From Cervus elaphus (lineage: Eukaryota; Chordata; Mammalia; Artiodactyla; Cervidae), in contig NC_057835.1 of the NCBI RefSeq assembly GCF_910594005.1, positions 47,268,001 through 47,332,000 of the forward strand: a stretch of DNA of 64,000 nt, in the 5' to 3' direction. The notes under the pieces were generated by a model, which made no database searches, had not been told where the DNA came from, and saw nothing but the letters and a program-made list of their open reading frames with translations. The number at the start of each line of letters is the position of its first letter. The stretch's first letter is position 1. Positions 36,257-49,168 of the stretch are shown piece by piece. Position numbers and translations under genes: made by a program.

Positions 36257-36610
36257 AGCTGTGGTATTAGAAAAGACTCTTGAGAGTCCCTTGGACTGCA
36301 AGGAGATCAAACCAGTCATTCCTAAAGGAAGTCAATCCTGAATCTTCTTTGGAAGCACTGATGCTGAAGCTCGAATACTTTGGCCACCTGATGCGAAGAG
36401 TTGATTCATTAGAAAAGACCCCAAGGCTGGGAAAGATTGAAGCCAGGAGAAGGAGATGACAGAGAATGAGACAGTTGGATAGCATCATTGACTCAATGGA
36501 CATGAGTTTGAGCAAACTCTAGGAGATAGTGAAGGACAGGGAAGCCTGGCATGCTATAGTTCATGAGGTCACAAAGAGTCGGACATGATTGAGTGGCTAA
36601 ACAACAACAA
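36257..36610 (+). mobile_element. BovB (RTE) 3' end
   Basis: GAGCTGTGGTATTAGAAAAG to GACATGATTGAGTGGCTAAA, with deletions relative to the other copies. Confidence 0.9.
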
Positions 36611-39600
36611 CCAGCTTGGGGAGCTTTTTAAAAGTAGCCTTTGTGATCCCATCCCTCCAGAGATCTGAAGGCCTAGAGTTGAGTGCAGGGTCCTCATACC
36701 ATAACAAGCAAGATCCCTGCTGGGGGTGGATGCTCATCAAGTTTGAGAACCATTGCCTAATAGTGCCTTCCTGGTGAATTAACCTTCTGCTGTTTGAATA
36801 AATGAAATAATTAGTCACAAACCTTTCCTTGTGTAATTACAAAGGGATGACTGAGTTGCCATTTTATTGAATTACCACAAAAAGATTTTTAAAAAGCAAA
36901 GAGGCTAAGATGAAAGAAGAAGGTCCTTCTTAAACTTACTGCTTAAGAGATGCTCTTGAGAAGGAATAGTTCCCGATGACCACAGCATTTCTTAATTTAT
37001 GCCTGACAAGACGCACAGCAGGCAGAAAACCACCAGAGGTGGGACAGGCTGCCTTTGATCTAATCATTTGTATCAGAGTCCTTCTCCAGCTCCTCCCTCG
37101 TTTCAGAAATACAAGGGAACTCCCTTTAGCTAAGTAATGCTTGTGCTTCCAGTTCAGAAAACAAGGGTCATCACTTTTCCACTTGCTCATCTGCCAGGCT
37201 GGGTGAGGGTTTTAGGCCCTAAACATGATCTAATCCAATAATGAACCTGTTTGGGGTGGGAGGAGGAGGGTAGGATAGGAACTTTCCTATGGATGAATTA
37301 AATAACAACTAATAATTGTAAATAAAATGACACCAATGAAAAAAATGCCTACCTGGGTCTTATTCACCATATCAGTATCCAAGCCTAGGACTGCAGTAAA
37401 GAATTTATGTGACTTAAAATGAGATTAAAGAGTTAGAGGAGAAAGTCCTACAGAATCAAAACATTATGCCATGAGTTATCACTGAGACTGGATCTGATCT
37501 GGCTCCACTACTTGCTTTTTCCTGGTTTAATGAAACCCACATAGGATTGTCTATTAAAGCTCTTTGCTCCATAAGACACTCTGTGAATACATGGAGGCAG
37601 GTTTTTTTTTTTTTTTAACCAGTTTCAAAATGATGAAAAGATGCTTTTGGAAAATTTTTCAATGGAGTGATGGTAACAACTCAAAATGTCTCTTTTGATT
37701 AACTCAGATTGAATTAAAGTCTATTTAGGCAGACTTACATCCAGCAATAGATCTTTTAAGAACTTGCAAGCACAAAAGAGGGTGAGGTTTTTGCCTCAGG
37801 TAAAATGTGAAACTTCTTGTAATTTCTATTGTATAAATGTTCATGAAAAGAGAATAACCCAGAGAATAACATTAACTCTCCTTTCTACCACTAGGAAGAC
37901 CAAGAAGATAATTTTTTTTTGAAGCATAGCCCTGCTAGTAATAGGGCAGGGTAGCTCATTCATTTGACCTGGACATTTCAGAAAAGTCTTGGAAAGAAAA
38001 AGGTCCCCCTGCAATCTAGAAGTACTTAATTCATAATTAATAAGGAAGGACAAAAAAGATTTCCCTGAAAAAATGTCACTGGAGTTGAATATTGTGGGAT
38101 AGTACAAGTTTGCCAGATAGAAGAGGAGAAGTGAAATGTGGCAATTAAAAAAAAAAAAAAGTGCATATTTTAGTGCCCAAAAGTGTGTAGGAGGGTAAGG
38201 ATGAGAGCATACAGTGTCTGTGTTTGGGGCCAGGACATCTGAGGGGGTGGACCTGGAGGTCAGGTCCACGTGTTTGTCAGCAACAGGAGGGAGCATCATT
38301 GAGTTTTCCAGCAGGGGAGTTCATTGGGAAATCAGATTCAGGTTCTAACGAGGTAATTCTGGCTTCAGACTGGCTTCGTTTAAAGGTGACTGGCAATTGT
38401 GACTAGAGACCAATTAGAAGCCTAGTGCAGTTGTCTAAAAGAAAAATAAAGTGGGGGTGCACGAGGATGGGAATAAAGGGGGGCACCAGGGTTTCCAGAG
38501 CTTTGACTAGGGTTGCATAGAGAGGCTGTTTGATCTGTAGCTCTGTAGCTTTTCATACTCCACTCCTTTTACTGCTGTATCATCATTTGCTCTCATTTGC
38601 TTCTTTCAAAAACTCTGTCTTATCTCCTGCTCCCACGCAGCTGACCACAGTCTCCCTTCTCTGGAATACCATTGCATACGGTTTGTATGCTTGTTTGAGA
38701 TAGGATTTTTTTTTTTCTGCTTTGAACCCAGCTTTGAATGCTACTGCCTATCACTCCACTTAGGAGCCAAACAAGTATATTAAATGGAGCCAAAATGCAT
38801 TCTTCCCATCCACCACCATCGCCGTAACTTCAGTCTTAATGAGATAAACTATGAAATGCTGAAACTTCAAAAAGACTCTTTAATTTTCCAGAAGAGCCTA
38901 ATCCCAAATGAATATACAGCAGTTCCATTTTTCCTTCCTTAGTCCCCAATATCGCCTTTTAAAAATTTTCCCAGAGGGTAGTATTTCTCAACCCCAAGAA
39001 ATAGATACACAAGTCCCCAGGTCTTCTCAGACTGCAGAGGAAGAGAAAAAAGAGACAGCAAAAGGAATAAAAGATTTACAATTCCTTTCAACCCTCCTGT
39101 TAATTTTTTCATGCCTTAGACTTGTTGGAGGTGAGTCAGGTCACTGCTTTTTAGTGGCCCCACTCTCTAATCAATGTCAGGGACCAAATGATGATAGGAA
39201 TGGATGGGATTTTCACCTTTTTGAGAGCAAGGCTGAGGCTGCTACTATACTATAACTGCTACAGGGGTTTACTGTAATTAAATAAATTATTTTGAATTGA
39301 ATCCTCATTATAATTTTTAAAAATTTGTGTTGGTCTTCGTAGTTTTAGAGAATTGCTACCCTATCTCTTTCTGTCCTTTCCATAATCGTGTAACATAATC
39401 AGTCAAAACCTTACTGGTCTTATTATATAAATGATCATTTAAAATGTGTGTTAAAATGACCAAGCTTAACCAAGCACCAGTAGGCCGTTAAGTGGCAAAC
39501 CAGAACTCAAGCTCAGGGGTTTTGACTTAGTATTCCATTCTCTCCATCAGTCCTAGGTCTTCTGTGGGATTCTTATTATGAGTCTTGCATTGAAGAACCT

Positions 39601-41334
39601 GGATCCAGATATAAGCAGATAGTTTCAAATCTGGGGGCAATGGTGTCAGGCCTCCACTTTCTTCCTGTGAAGGAATTTTTGAAAACTAGGAAAATGGGAA
39701 AGGATAGTAGTGATGGAACAAGCCAAATATTTGTCCATCTACCCAGAATTGATGAAAGTTTATCTGGATTAGTTTTCAGATAAGAATATAGCACAGGATA
39801 TTCCCTAATTGCCTCTTATATCAAAGCACAATCTTCCAAATCCTGCATTTGGGGACCATCTGAGGATCTTGTGAAAGATGGAGATCCTAGGTTCCACCCC
39901 CCCCACTAAGTCAGACTAACTAAGATTTGAATCCAGAAAACTACGTGTTTAAAAATCTCTTTTTAAAGTTTGAAAAAATCACTGGACTAAGGATTTAGTT
40001 ACCTCATTTAACTTCTAGAGCTGTTTTAGCATCAGATGTTTAATCAGCAAAACGGTATAATAAGATCTTACCTCCCTAAAGCTAGGAGGTTAGATCTGAG
40101 TATGTCTTCCTGTCTCTCATGTTTGTAATACTTGTCATTCAATTATTTATTTTTCATTTTTCTCATCAATCATTACTGATGATTCATTCATGCTTCCACA
40201 TGGTTACATCAGATTCCCTTGTCCAAATCCTTCTCTCATTTACAATCCACCCCTCTGTGGAAGTGTTCCCAAATGCTCCCACCCTGAGTTTATTCCCCTC
40301 TCTTCTCTGAACTCTTAAAGCACTTGTAATCTCAGTGCTGATTCGGCCAGAGGATGCCATTGCCTTGTGGTGACAACCTTTTCTAAGTCTTTACCTTGAG
40401 GATAAAGACTGTTCTTATTGATGATAATGATGCTAACCAACACTATACAAACTATCATTTCTCTTTGTAATAGATTAAATATATACAAGTTTTATAATCA
40501 CTTTATGATGCATGTTCAAACATCATGAAATAAGATTCTCTAAAAAGTCTATGATGCAGAGACTTCAAGCTCACGCTTTAATAGAGTTGAAATCATAGGA
40601 ATTTGACTTTCATCAGCTAAACACAGTTAATTCTCCAGTGTCTAGTTCTCTAGACTCTTCATTTCAGAATGAATATAAAGTATTTTACAAAAACAAGGAG
40701 GTTGTAATTAAACTATAAAAAGATGCTAAGTTGAAATTATCAGTCTGTGGCTTATAAGAGAAATAAATATGCTTGAAAGATAATGTGGAGCATGTAAAGA
40801 GGATTATAATCAGCAAGTCGTCCCTTCCCAAGATGCCCCCCAAATTGACGGGGAACACAGTAAACTATATTTTTGACATTAAAATAGGAAGTATTCAACT
40901 TCTCCTGAAAGCAACACCTTTATCTAAACCAGGGCTATCTGCTAAATTTTCCAAAGTCACTAGTTAAAAGTCCTCTTAATGCAGGATTGCCATAAACAAT
41001 TAGCCCCTAGTCTTAGAGGTGGTATAAAACAATGCTCACATATTACTTAATTATCAGCTTTAAGGTTTCTATTTAAATTAACTATTTATAATAAGAATAC
41101 TTTTATTTTCAATGTGAACTTTTGAATTTCATGATATTTGGGTTTGAAATCAGAAAGAGAAAACTAATCTCCTGAATAAGCAATTGTGTAGAGAAATCCA
41201 TTGGATATTAGTGATGTCAAGGAGGAATCAATATTTGAGCACCAGAATTTTCAGAAAGAGCCCTGGTGGCTCTCTGGCAGTTCTCTACACTTTGCTATAT
41301 TCCTCATTCAAGAGCAGCAAAAACAGTTCTTAAA
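36611..41334. other. Intergenic
   Basis: The longest stretch with few recognisable repeats (4.7 kb). It has a T15 run near 37603 and an A14 run near 38147. Short open frames, including a 152-codon minus frame at 37841-38299 and a 115-codon frame at 38908-39255, show no recognisable domain. Confidence 0.4.
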
Positions 41335-43920
41335 GGTATGTTTATAATGACCCAAGCCTACCTTGGGAAAAAAGAAAAAAATCTCAAGTGAGGAACTTAA
41401 CCATACACCTAAAGGAGCTAGGAAAAGAAGAAAACAAAACCCAAAGTTAGTAGAAGGAAAGAAATCATAAAGATCAGAGCAGAGATAAATGAAATAGACT
41501 AAAATATAGACTATCATCTCAATGAAATTAAGAGCTAGTTCTTTGAAAAGATGCACCATTCAAATTCACCAAAAAAAGAATCAGAAAAATATAAGTGAGG
41601 TAGAGCTAAATAAATGAAACCAGAAATGAAGAAGTTACAAGTGATACCACAGACATGCAAAGGATCATAAGAACCTGCTATAAACAACCATATCTCAATA
41701 AAATGGATAATTTAGAAGAAATGGACACATTCCTAGAAATGTACAATTTTTCAAGACTGAGCCAAGAAGAAATTATCTACAGACCAATTACCATTCATGA
41801 AACTAAATCCATAGTTGGAAAACTCCCATAAAAGTCAGGGACAGATAGTTTCATAAATGAATTCTACCAAACATTTGAAGAAGAGTTAACACCTATCCTT
41901 TTCAAACTATTCCAAAAAATTGCAGTGAAAGGAAAGCTTCTGAACTCATTCTAAGAGGCCAGCATCACCCTGATATCAGTACCAAAGATGCCACAAAAAA
42001 AAAAAAAAAAGATAGAAAGAAAATTACAGGCTGATATCACTGATGAATGCAGATACAAAAATTCTCAGCAAAATATCAGCAAACCAAATCCAATGATACA
42101 TTGAAAGAATCAAGGGGGATTTATTTCAAGGATGCAAGGATTTTTCAATGTCCTCAAAATTATCAATGTGATACACCACATTAACAAATTGAAGGAAAAA
42201 ATATGATCATTTCAATAGATGCAGAAAAGCTTCTGGCAGAATTCAACATCCATTTATGATAAAACTCACCATATAGCGGGAATAGAGGGAACATACCTCA
42301 ACATAATAAAAACTTTATATGACATACCCACAGCCAACATTAAACTCAATGGAGAAAAGTTGTAAGCATTTCTTCTAAGATCAGGAACAAGGCAAGGATG
42401 CCCACTTTCATCACTTTAATTCAACAGAGTATTGGAAGTCCTAGCCACAGCAATTGATGGGGAAAAAAAAAACAAAAAAACTTAAACATCCCAATTGGAA
42501 AAGAAGAAATAAAATTGTCACTGCTTGCTAATGACACAACTCTATACATAGACAACATAAAGACCCCATAGAAAAATTACTAGAACTAATCAATGAATTC
42601 AGTAAAGTTGCAGGATAAAATTAATATACACAAATTGGTTATATTTTATATTCTAATGATATATCAGAAAGAGAAATTAAGAAAGAAATCTCATTTACAA
42701 CTGCATCAAAAAGAATAAAATACTTGGAAATAAGTCCTACTAAGAAGGTAAAAGACCTGTACTCAGAAAACTATAAGACACTGATGACATTAATTGAAGA
42801 CAACACGAACAGATGGAAAGATATACTGTGACCATGAACTAGAAGAATTAATGTATTAAAATGATCATATTCTGCAAGGCAATCTGCAGACTTCATGCAA
42901 TTCCCATCAAAATACCAACGACATTTTTCACAGTCTAGAACAAAGAATTCTAAAATTTATAGGGAGCTGCAAAAGACTCAAATATCCAAAATAATCTTAA
43001 GAAAGAAGAGCAAAGTTGGAGGTATCACATTCCCTGATTTCAGACTATACTATTAAGATACAGTAATCTAAACAGTGTGACACTGACACAAAGACAGATA
43101 TATAGGTCAATGGAACAGAATGGGAGAGCCCAGAAATGAACGCACACTTATATGGGCAGTTAATCTACAATAAAGGATGTAAGAATATATAATGGGGAAT
43201 AGTCTCTTCAATAAATACTTTTGGGAAAACTGGACGGTTTTGACGCAAAAGAATCAAACTGGACTACTTTCTAACATTACAAACAAAAATAAACTCAAAA
43301 TGGATTAAAGACTTAAATGAAAGATCGAAAGCCATAAATCTAGAAGAAAACATAGGCAGTATACTCTTTGACATCAGTATTAGCAATATTTTTTGGATGT
43401 CTCCACAGGCAAGGGAATGGCAGCCCACTCCAGTTATCTTGTCTGGAGAATTCCATGGACAGAGGAGTTCATCGGGTCACAGAGTCCGACATGAGTGAAT
43501 GACTAACACACACAGGCAAGGGAACCAAAAGCAAAAATAAACAAGCGGGATTATACCAAACTAAAAATTTTTTGCATAGTGAAAGAAACTGTCAGTCAAA
43601 TGAAAAGGCAATCTGCTCAGTGGGACATGATGTTTGTAAACAATCTATCCAATAATGAGTTTATATAAAAAATATACAAAGAATGCATACAACTCATCAT
43701 CAAAAAAAAAAAAAAAAAAAAACCAAACAAGCAAACAAGTAAAACAGTTAAACAATTAAAAGGGGACAGAGGATCTGAATAGACATTTCTCCAAAGAAGA
43801 CATACAGATGACCAACAGGCAGGTTAAAATATGCTCAGCATCACTAGTTATCAGGGAAATGCAAATCAAAACCTCAGTGACACCTCACTCCTGTCCAAAT
43901 GCCTGTTATCAAAAAGATAG
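41335..43920 (+). mobile_element. L1 ORF2 region, sense, degenerate
   Basis: L1 ORF2 text (GAAATCATAAAGATCAGAGC, ATTCTACCAAACATTTGAAG, TCAATGGAGAAAAG, GGATTAAAGACTTAAATG) with frequent frameshifts and stops. It is interrupted by a truncated SINE at 43408-43515 and ends at an inversion junction at 43920/43921. Confidence 0.9.
43408..43515 (+). mobile_element. Truncated Bov-tA SINE in L1
   Basis: Only the 3' half (GGCAGCCCACTCCAG to GAGTGAATGACTAAC). The L1 text ACAGGCAAGGGAA occurs on both sides, which marks the target duplication. Confidence 0.88.
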
Positions 43921-44635
43921 CTATGTCTGTGAGTCTCTTTCTGTTTTGTAAGTTCATTTGTATCTTCTTTTAAGATTCCACATATAAGTGATATCATAAA
44001 ATATTTGTTTTTGTCTGACAAGTCACTTAGTAAGATAATCTCTGCTGCTGCTGCTAAGTTGCTTCAGTCGTGTCCGACTCTGTGTGACCCCATAGATGGC
44101 AGCCAATCGGGCTCCCCCATCCCTGTGATTCTCTAGGTAAGAACACTGGAGTGGGTTGCCATTTCCTTCTCCAATGCATGAAAGTGAAAAGTGAAAGTGA
44201 AGTCGTTCAGTCGTGTCCGACTCTTAGTGACCCCATGGACCGCACCTACCAGGCTCCTCCATCCATGGGATTTTCCAGGCAAGAGTACTGGAGTGGGGTG
44301 CCATTGCCTTCTCTGAAGATAATCTCTAGGTCTAGCCATATTGCTGCAGGGGCATTATTTTGTTCTTTTTTTTTGGGCTGAGTAATATTCTATTGTATAA
44401 ATACACCACATCTTCTTCATCCATTCATCTTTCGATGGACATTCATCTCTACGTTGGTGTAAGTAGTGCTTCAGGGAACGTTCAGGTGCATGTATCTTTT
44501 CAAATTACGGTTTTCTCCAGATATAGGCCTAACAGTGGGGTTGATGGGATAGCTGGATCATATGATGATAGATCTATTTTCGGTTTTTAAGGAACCTCCA
44601 TATTGTTCCCCAGACTGGCTTGACTACACACCTGC
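43921..44635 (-). mobile_element. Inverted L1 3' segment
   Basis: Antisense L1 from GTCTGTGAGTCTCTTTCTG to GAACCTCCATATTGTTCC, split by a BOV-A2 SINE. It continues the L1 at 41335-43920 but in the opposite orientation. Confidence 0.85.
44041..44316 (-). mobile_element. BOV-A2 dimeric SINE
   Basis: Two BovA monomers (44041-44172 and 44196-44316) joined by a linker with GAAAGTGAAAAGTGAAAGTG. The TCTGCTGCTGCTGC start and well-preserved GTGTCCGACTC suggest a young copy. Confidence 0.95.
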
Positions 44636-45220
44636 CTTTCTTACAGGATTAGTCCTTTTAACTAGCATATATTCTCAGATTTTTGATGAATTTTAAGTAC
44701 TTGCCTAGACTAGGAAATTGCATTTATGGTATCAGACTAAAGTGGTTTTGCAATATCCTTTGACTCAACTAGTTTGTTTGATATTCTTTTGACATTAGAC
44801 CAGAATTGTATTTCTCATGGATCTTAGATACCTGTTAAGGTTTTCAAAGATTGAGATTAATTAATTAATTCAGTTCAGTAATTTAACCAAGAACTGGTGG
44901 TAATGATTGTGATGATGATAATTATAATGATTATTATGCATTCTTACACATATTTGTTCATCCAAAAAAGGAATACAAATACATGAATTTTAATTCAGTT
45001 TCTTCCCTATGGTCAATATATTTAATTGACTCTGCTTTTTACTTAATGGTGTTATTCCTATCCCCAAAAGAGTGGAAACTAATAAAATAAAAATATTAAT
45101 TTTCCCCAAAATACATTGGTTTAGCAATAATGAAAATAACCTCAAAATTACATTAAAGTGGCAGGCAAAATATGATATATTGTAGAGAGTGTTGGGAATC
45201 CAGCTGCTTTAGCCTGACTT
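44636..45220. other. Intergenic
   Basis: AT-rich. No gene or named repeat. Confidence 0.4.
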
Positions 45221-45413
45221 CTGGCTTCCCCAGTGGTTCAGCCGGTAAAGAATCCACCTGCAATGCAGGAGACACAGGAGATGTGGGTTCAATCCCTAGG
45301 TCAGGAAGATCCCCTGGAGAAGGAAACAGCAACTCACTCCAGTATTCTTGCCTGAAAAATCCCATGGACAGAGGAGCCTAGTGGGCTATAGTCTAAAGGG
45401 TTGCAAAGAGTCA
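45221..45413 (+). mobile_element. Bov-tA SINE
   Basis: GGCTTCCCCAGTGGTTCAGC to GGGTTGCAAAGAGTCAGG. Confidence 0.93.
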
Positions 45414-46094
45414 GGTATCTTTTGATGCCTTCTCTAGGTTAAAAGCATTAAAAAAGGCTAGAGAATTCTCAAGGCCTCTTCCAATGCTAAAATTCTGTGA
45501 AAGCAAGCAAAATTCATAATCCTAATTAATAAAAGTTATTTCACTTAACACCGTGCTTATACATGTCTATCTATGTTGCCAACTCTTTTGAAAATGCAGG
45601 TTCTAGGCCCCGATCCATGCCCTCACCCACTACAAAGGTTCTGATTTCTAACAGATACCCCAGAGCAGTAAACATCAATTTAGATAATAGAGTTATAAAT
45701 GTTTATATTTTGCAAGAGTTCTAGCATATCTGTGTCCTAATTAACAAAGATCTATGTTGAAGGAATTACTTGCATTAGAGGTTGAGAAGAAAGTGAGGTA
45801 TCTAACTATAGTAACATTGCAAAAGGCTAATGGCATAAATCTAGTTCAATAATAAAGTCACAGTACACAGGCAGAAGAGTGCTCTTAAGAAATAGGTTAT
45901 AAATGCTAATAGAACTGTAGATCTGTAGAGTAAAACATGGGAACATTATTGATGTTATTAAAATCTTTCCTGTCTCAAAATTAACCACTAATGCTGATTA
46001 AAATTAATTTTGAGACAGAAAGGATTTTGATTTCATCCATAGTTTGAGTCTGGAATATCCATTTATCTATTCCTTTATCTTGAATTTTCTTCAG
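45414..46094. other. Intergenic with hairpin
   Basis: No gene. It holds the long inverted repeat at 45951-46037. Confidence 0.45.
45951..46037. repeat. 87-nt near-perfect hairpin, precursor-miRNA-like
   Basis: Two 34-nt arms (45951-45984 and 46004-46037) are separated by a 19-nt loop (45985-46003). Five of 34 positions differ between the arms; read as + strand RNA, two of these are G:U pairs and three are internal mismatches. The 15 bp next to the loop are perfect. The size is typical of a miRNA precursor, but a small MITE or a chance inverted duplication would look the same. No known miRNA is recognised. Confidence 0.6.
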
Positions 46095-46545
46095 TTTTTT
46101 TAAAAACTAATTTAACTGGAGGATAATTACTTCACAATATTGTGATGGTTTTTGTCATACATTGACATGATTCAGCCACGGCTGCACATGTGTCCCGCCA
46201 TTCTGAACCCCTCAACCACCTCCCTCCCCATCCCATCCCTCAGGGACTGTCCCAGAGCACCAGCTTAAAGTGCCCTGATTCATGCATTGAACTTGCACTG
46301 GTCATCTGTTTCACATATGGTAATATACATGTTTCAATGTTATTCTCTCATATCATCCCACCCCTGCCTTCTCCCACATAGTCCAAAAGTCTGTTCTTTA
46401 CATTTGTGTCTCTTTTGCTGTCTTGCATATAGGGTTGTCTTTACCATCATTCTAAATACCATATATATGTGTTATTATACTGTATTGGTGTTTCTCTTTC
46501 TGACTTCACTCTGTATGATAGATTCACTCTGTAGAATAGTTTTGA
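46095..46545 (-). mobile_element. Bovine L1 3' end (antisense)
   Basis: AACTGGAGGATAATTACTTC, CCACCTCCCTCCCCATCCC, CACCATATATATGTG-like blocks up to TTCACTCTGTATGATAGATT. Confidence 0.88.
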
Positions 46546-46574
46546 GAAGCAATATTTTTGGAATTCTACCTCCT

Positions 46575-46760
46575 TTATTACAGCTAATACTTACCTAGTG
46601 TTTACTATGTACCCAGAGATGTTCTAAGACCTTTATGTAGAATAAATCATTTACTCCTCTCATGAGTTCTAGGATTTGGGCATAATCATGAACACATTTT
46701 TCCAGATGAGGACACAGAAATTTCTGATAACTTGATCAAGGTGAACCAGATGGCATGGCA
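46575..46760 (+). mobile_element. MIR-type SINE (probable)
   Basis: TTACCTAGTGTTTACTATGT, TTTTTCCAGATGAGGACACAG and CTTGATCAAGGTGA are in MIR order. Degraded. Confidence 0.55.
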
Positions 46761-47551
46761 GCCATTGCTATATTCTATCAAATTATTGGTCCTCATGTTG
46801 TTGACTTCAAAACATTATGCAGTGCATTTTAAATGATTTTAGTTTTGATGTTACCCATCTGCTCCCCCTCCCAGACACATGCACACCACATGCCAAGCAT
46901 TGAGAAAGGAGAGTGAGAGGGGGAGAGAAGAAAGATAAATTAGTATATTCTCCATGTTTATGTAGCTTACTAATATTAGCTTACATTTGTTATGCTTAAT
47001 TGAAACATTTTATATTTGCATTAATGTGTGATTGGAATATACATTTTGCATGAATACTGTGAAGGAAGTCACAATATATTTGCTAAGCCAATGTATATTA
47101 ATACAAACAGGTGGACTGGGCCTAGTGCCTTTTCTTGCTTCCGTGAGCTCATTTGTGGTATTTTCACACATGAGTAAGGCGAAACCTTTATAGCTTTGTA
47201 GAGAGCAAACAGGAGAGAGATTCTTCTGCAAGTGGAAGTTAGATCAGTAGCCTACAGCCCCTGGACAAATCAGTCCCTTTCTGGTGTTTCTATATTTCAT
47301 CTCCGCAAGATCGCCTAAGAGGTGAACTCATCCAGTGATAGGAGAGAGTGGCCTTGAAGGAGCCATTTTCTCAGCAACACTTGGTTTTAAAAGGGGGCTC
47401 TTGAGGACAGAAAATCTTTAAAGAGCCAAAGAAAATAAATGTCATTTATTTATTTGTCATTTGAGGACTCCTTATAAAAGGAGATATCAAAGAGGTAGAA
47501 GGAGAATGAGGAAATGGCTTCATGACATCTCTCAAGTTATTCCTCCTAGGC
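46761..47551. other. Intergenic
   Basis: No gene or named repeat is seen. Confidence 0.4.
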
Positions 47552-47663
47552 TATACTAGTCTCTCCTATATTCAAGGCTAATAATACATAGATCTAGTCA
47601 AATCTTGTCAATCTTCTTAATAACTAACCACACTCCTTCTGTATCTAAACAGACATATTTTTC
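47552..47663 (+). repeat. 112-bp direct duplication, copy 1
   Basis: Matches 48744-48855 at 105 of 112 positions without gaps. Starts TATACTAGTCTCTCCTATAT and ends CATATTTTTC. Confidence 0.95.
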
Positions 47664-47764
47664 TTCATTCATACATTTTCTCTTTTATGTCTAACAGTTA
47701 ATGTCAGTCTATATAAAATTTTATGGAATTCATAAAAACTAAACATGTATCTAAAAAAGGGATA

Positions 47765-48655
47765 TTGATGTTGAAAAGTGATCAGTCATCATTATACATA
47801 TATGGGAATAGCTAAATTAAAAAGATGGACAATACCAAGTGTTGACAAGGATGTGAAGACACCGAAACTCTCATACACTGCTGATAAGAATGTTAGATAG
47901 TACATCCACTTTGGAAAAGAGTTTGACAGCTTCTTTAAAAGGTAAGCATTCATTTACCATGGTTCTTTTTGTTTGCACTCCATGCAAAAGTCTATGTCAC
48001 GAATGTTTATAGCAGCTTTTTTTTTTTTTTTATAATAGTCAAAAGTTCAAAAGAACCCCAGGGTACATTAAAAATGAATGACTAAACCAATTGTTGTATG
48101 TCCGTGACTCTACAGACTGTAGCCCACCAGTCTTCTGTCCATGGAATTCTCCAGGCAAGAATACTGGAGTGGGTTGCCATTCCCTACTCCAGGGGATCTT
48201 CCTGACCGAGGGATCGAACCTGGGTCTCCTGCATTGCAGGCAGATTCTTTACCATCTGAGCCACCAGGGAAGCTCAATGAAATACCATGCAATAATAAAA
48301 AGAAATAAATGATCAATACACATATTTGTGATGAAAGAAGCCAGAACAACAAAGAGTAAATAGTGTATGATTCCATCTACTTAAAGCTCTAGAAAATAAA
48401 GACTAAATTGTAGTGACAGAAAGCAGGTTAGCAATTGCCTTCTGATGGTGAGGTGAGAAGAGAGGGAGAGAGTGGGGAGGGATTATTAAGGAAAACAAGG
48501 AAACTTGAGAGAACTGGATATGTTCATTCTCTTGACTGTGGTGATGGTTTCACAGGTGTATGTACTTTTCAAAATATATCAAATTGCATAATTTAATATG
48601 TGCAGCTACTCTAAGTCAATCACATATCAATAAAACTATTACTTTTAAAAAGAAT
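47765..48655 (+). mobile_element. L1M 3' end, split by a BovA
   Basis: TTGACAAGGATGTGAAGACA, CATACACTGCTGATAAGAAT, GATTCCATCTACTTAAAGC, TGTGGTGATGGTTTCACAGG and ATCAATAAAACTATT. It is interrupted by the SINE at 48100-48275. Confidence 0.85.
48100..48275 (-). mobile_element. BovA SINE in L1M
   Basis: CCGTGACTCTACAGACTGTAG to TCTGAGCCACCAGGGAAGCT. The 5' part is missing. Confidence 0.92.
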
Positions 48656-48743
48656 AGTTAGCTTAAAATTGAATGAGAAAAACATATGAACAACAAATAC
48701 CTAGAAAAGACTAAAAAATAGAAAACTTAGCATTGAATGTAAG

Positions 48744-48855
48744 TATACTAGTCTCTCCTATATTCAAGGCTAATAATACATAGATCTAGTCACATCTAGT
48801 CAATCTTTTGAATAACTAACCACACTCCTTCCATATCTAAACAGGCATATTTTTC
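48744..48855 (+). repeat. 112-bp direct duplication, copy 2
   Basis: Same orientation as 47552-47663, offset 1192 bp. Flanking sequence outside the 112 bp does not match. Confidence 0.95.
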
Positions 48856-49160
48856 AGATATTTCAGTCTTTCAGATAAATCCTTTGATGATAAATAATAG
48901 ACATAGTAGGAATAAACGAAGCAGCATATGTAATATCTTTCAAGAATTGTTCAAAGGAAGATGTGCTTGTGCAGTTAGGTAGAGATAAATGGTGGGATGA
49001 AAAGACAAGAAAGCCAACACCTCTGATAATCTTGTAAAGCCTCTTCCAGTAAAGAAAACAAATCTAAAAGACAGAGTTTGAAAAGATGAAAAGGTTTATA
49101 AAAATACATGAAGGAAATCGATCAGCTATCAAGGCAATATCAGAAAAAAAAAATAATATT
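48856..49160. other. Intergenic
   Basis: Nothing recognised. Confidence 0.4.
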
Positions 49161-49168
49161 GCTTAAGT

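Noticed and set aside
37841..38299. 152-codon minus frame
   Set aside because: Low-complexity, hydrophobic, AT-rich reading with no domain, splice or promoter context.
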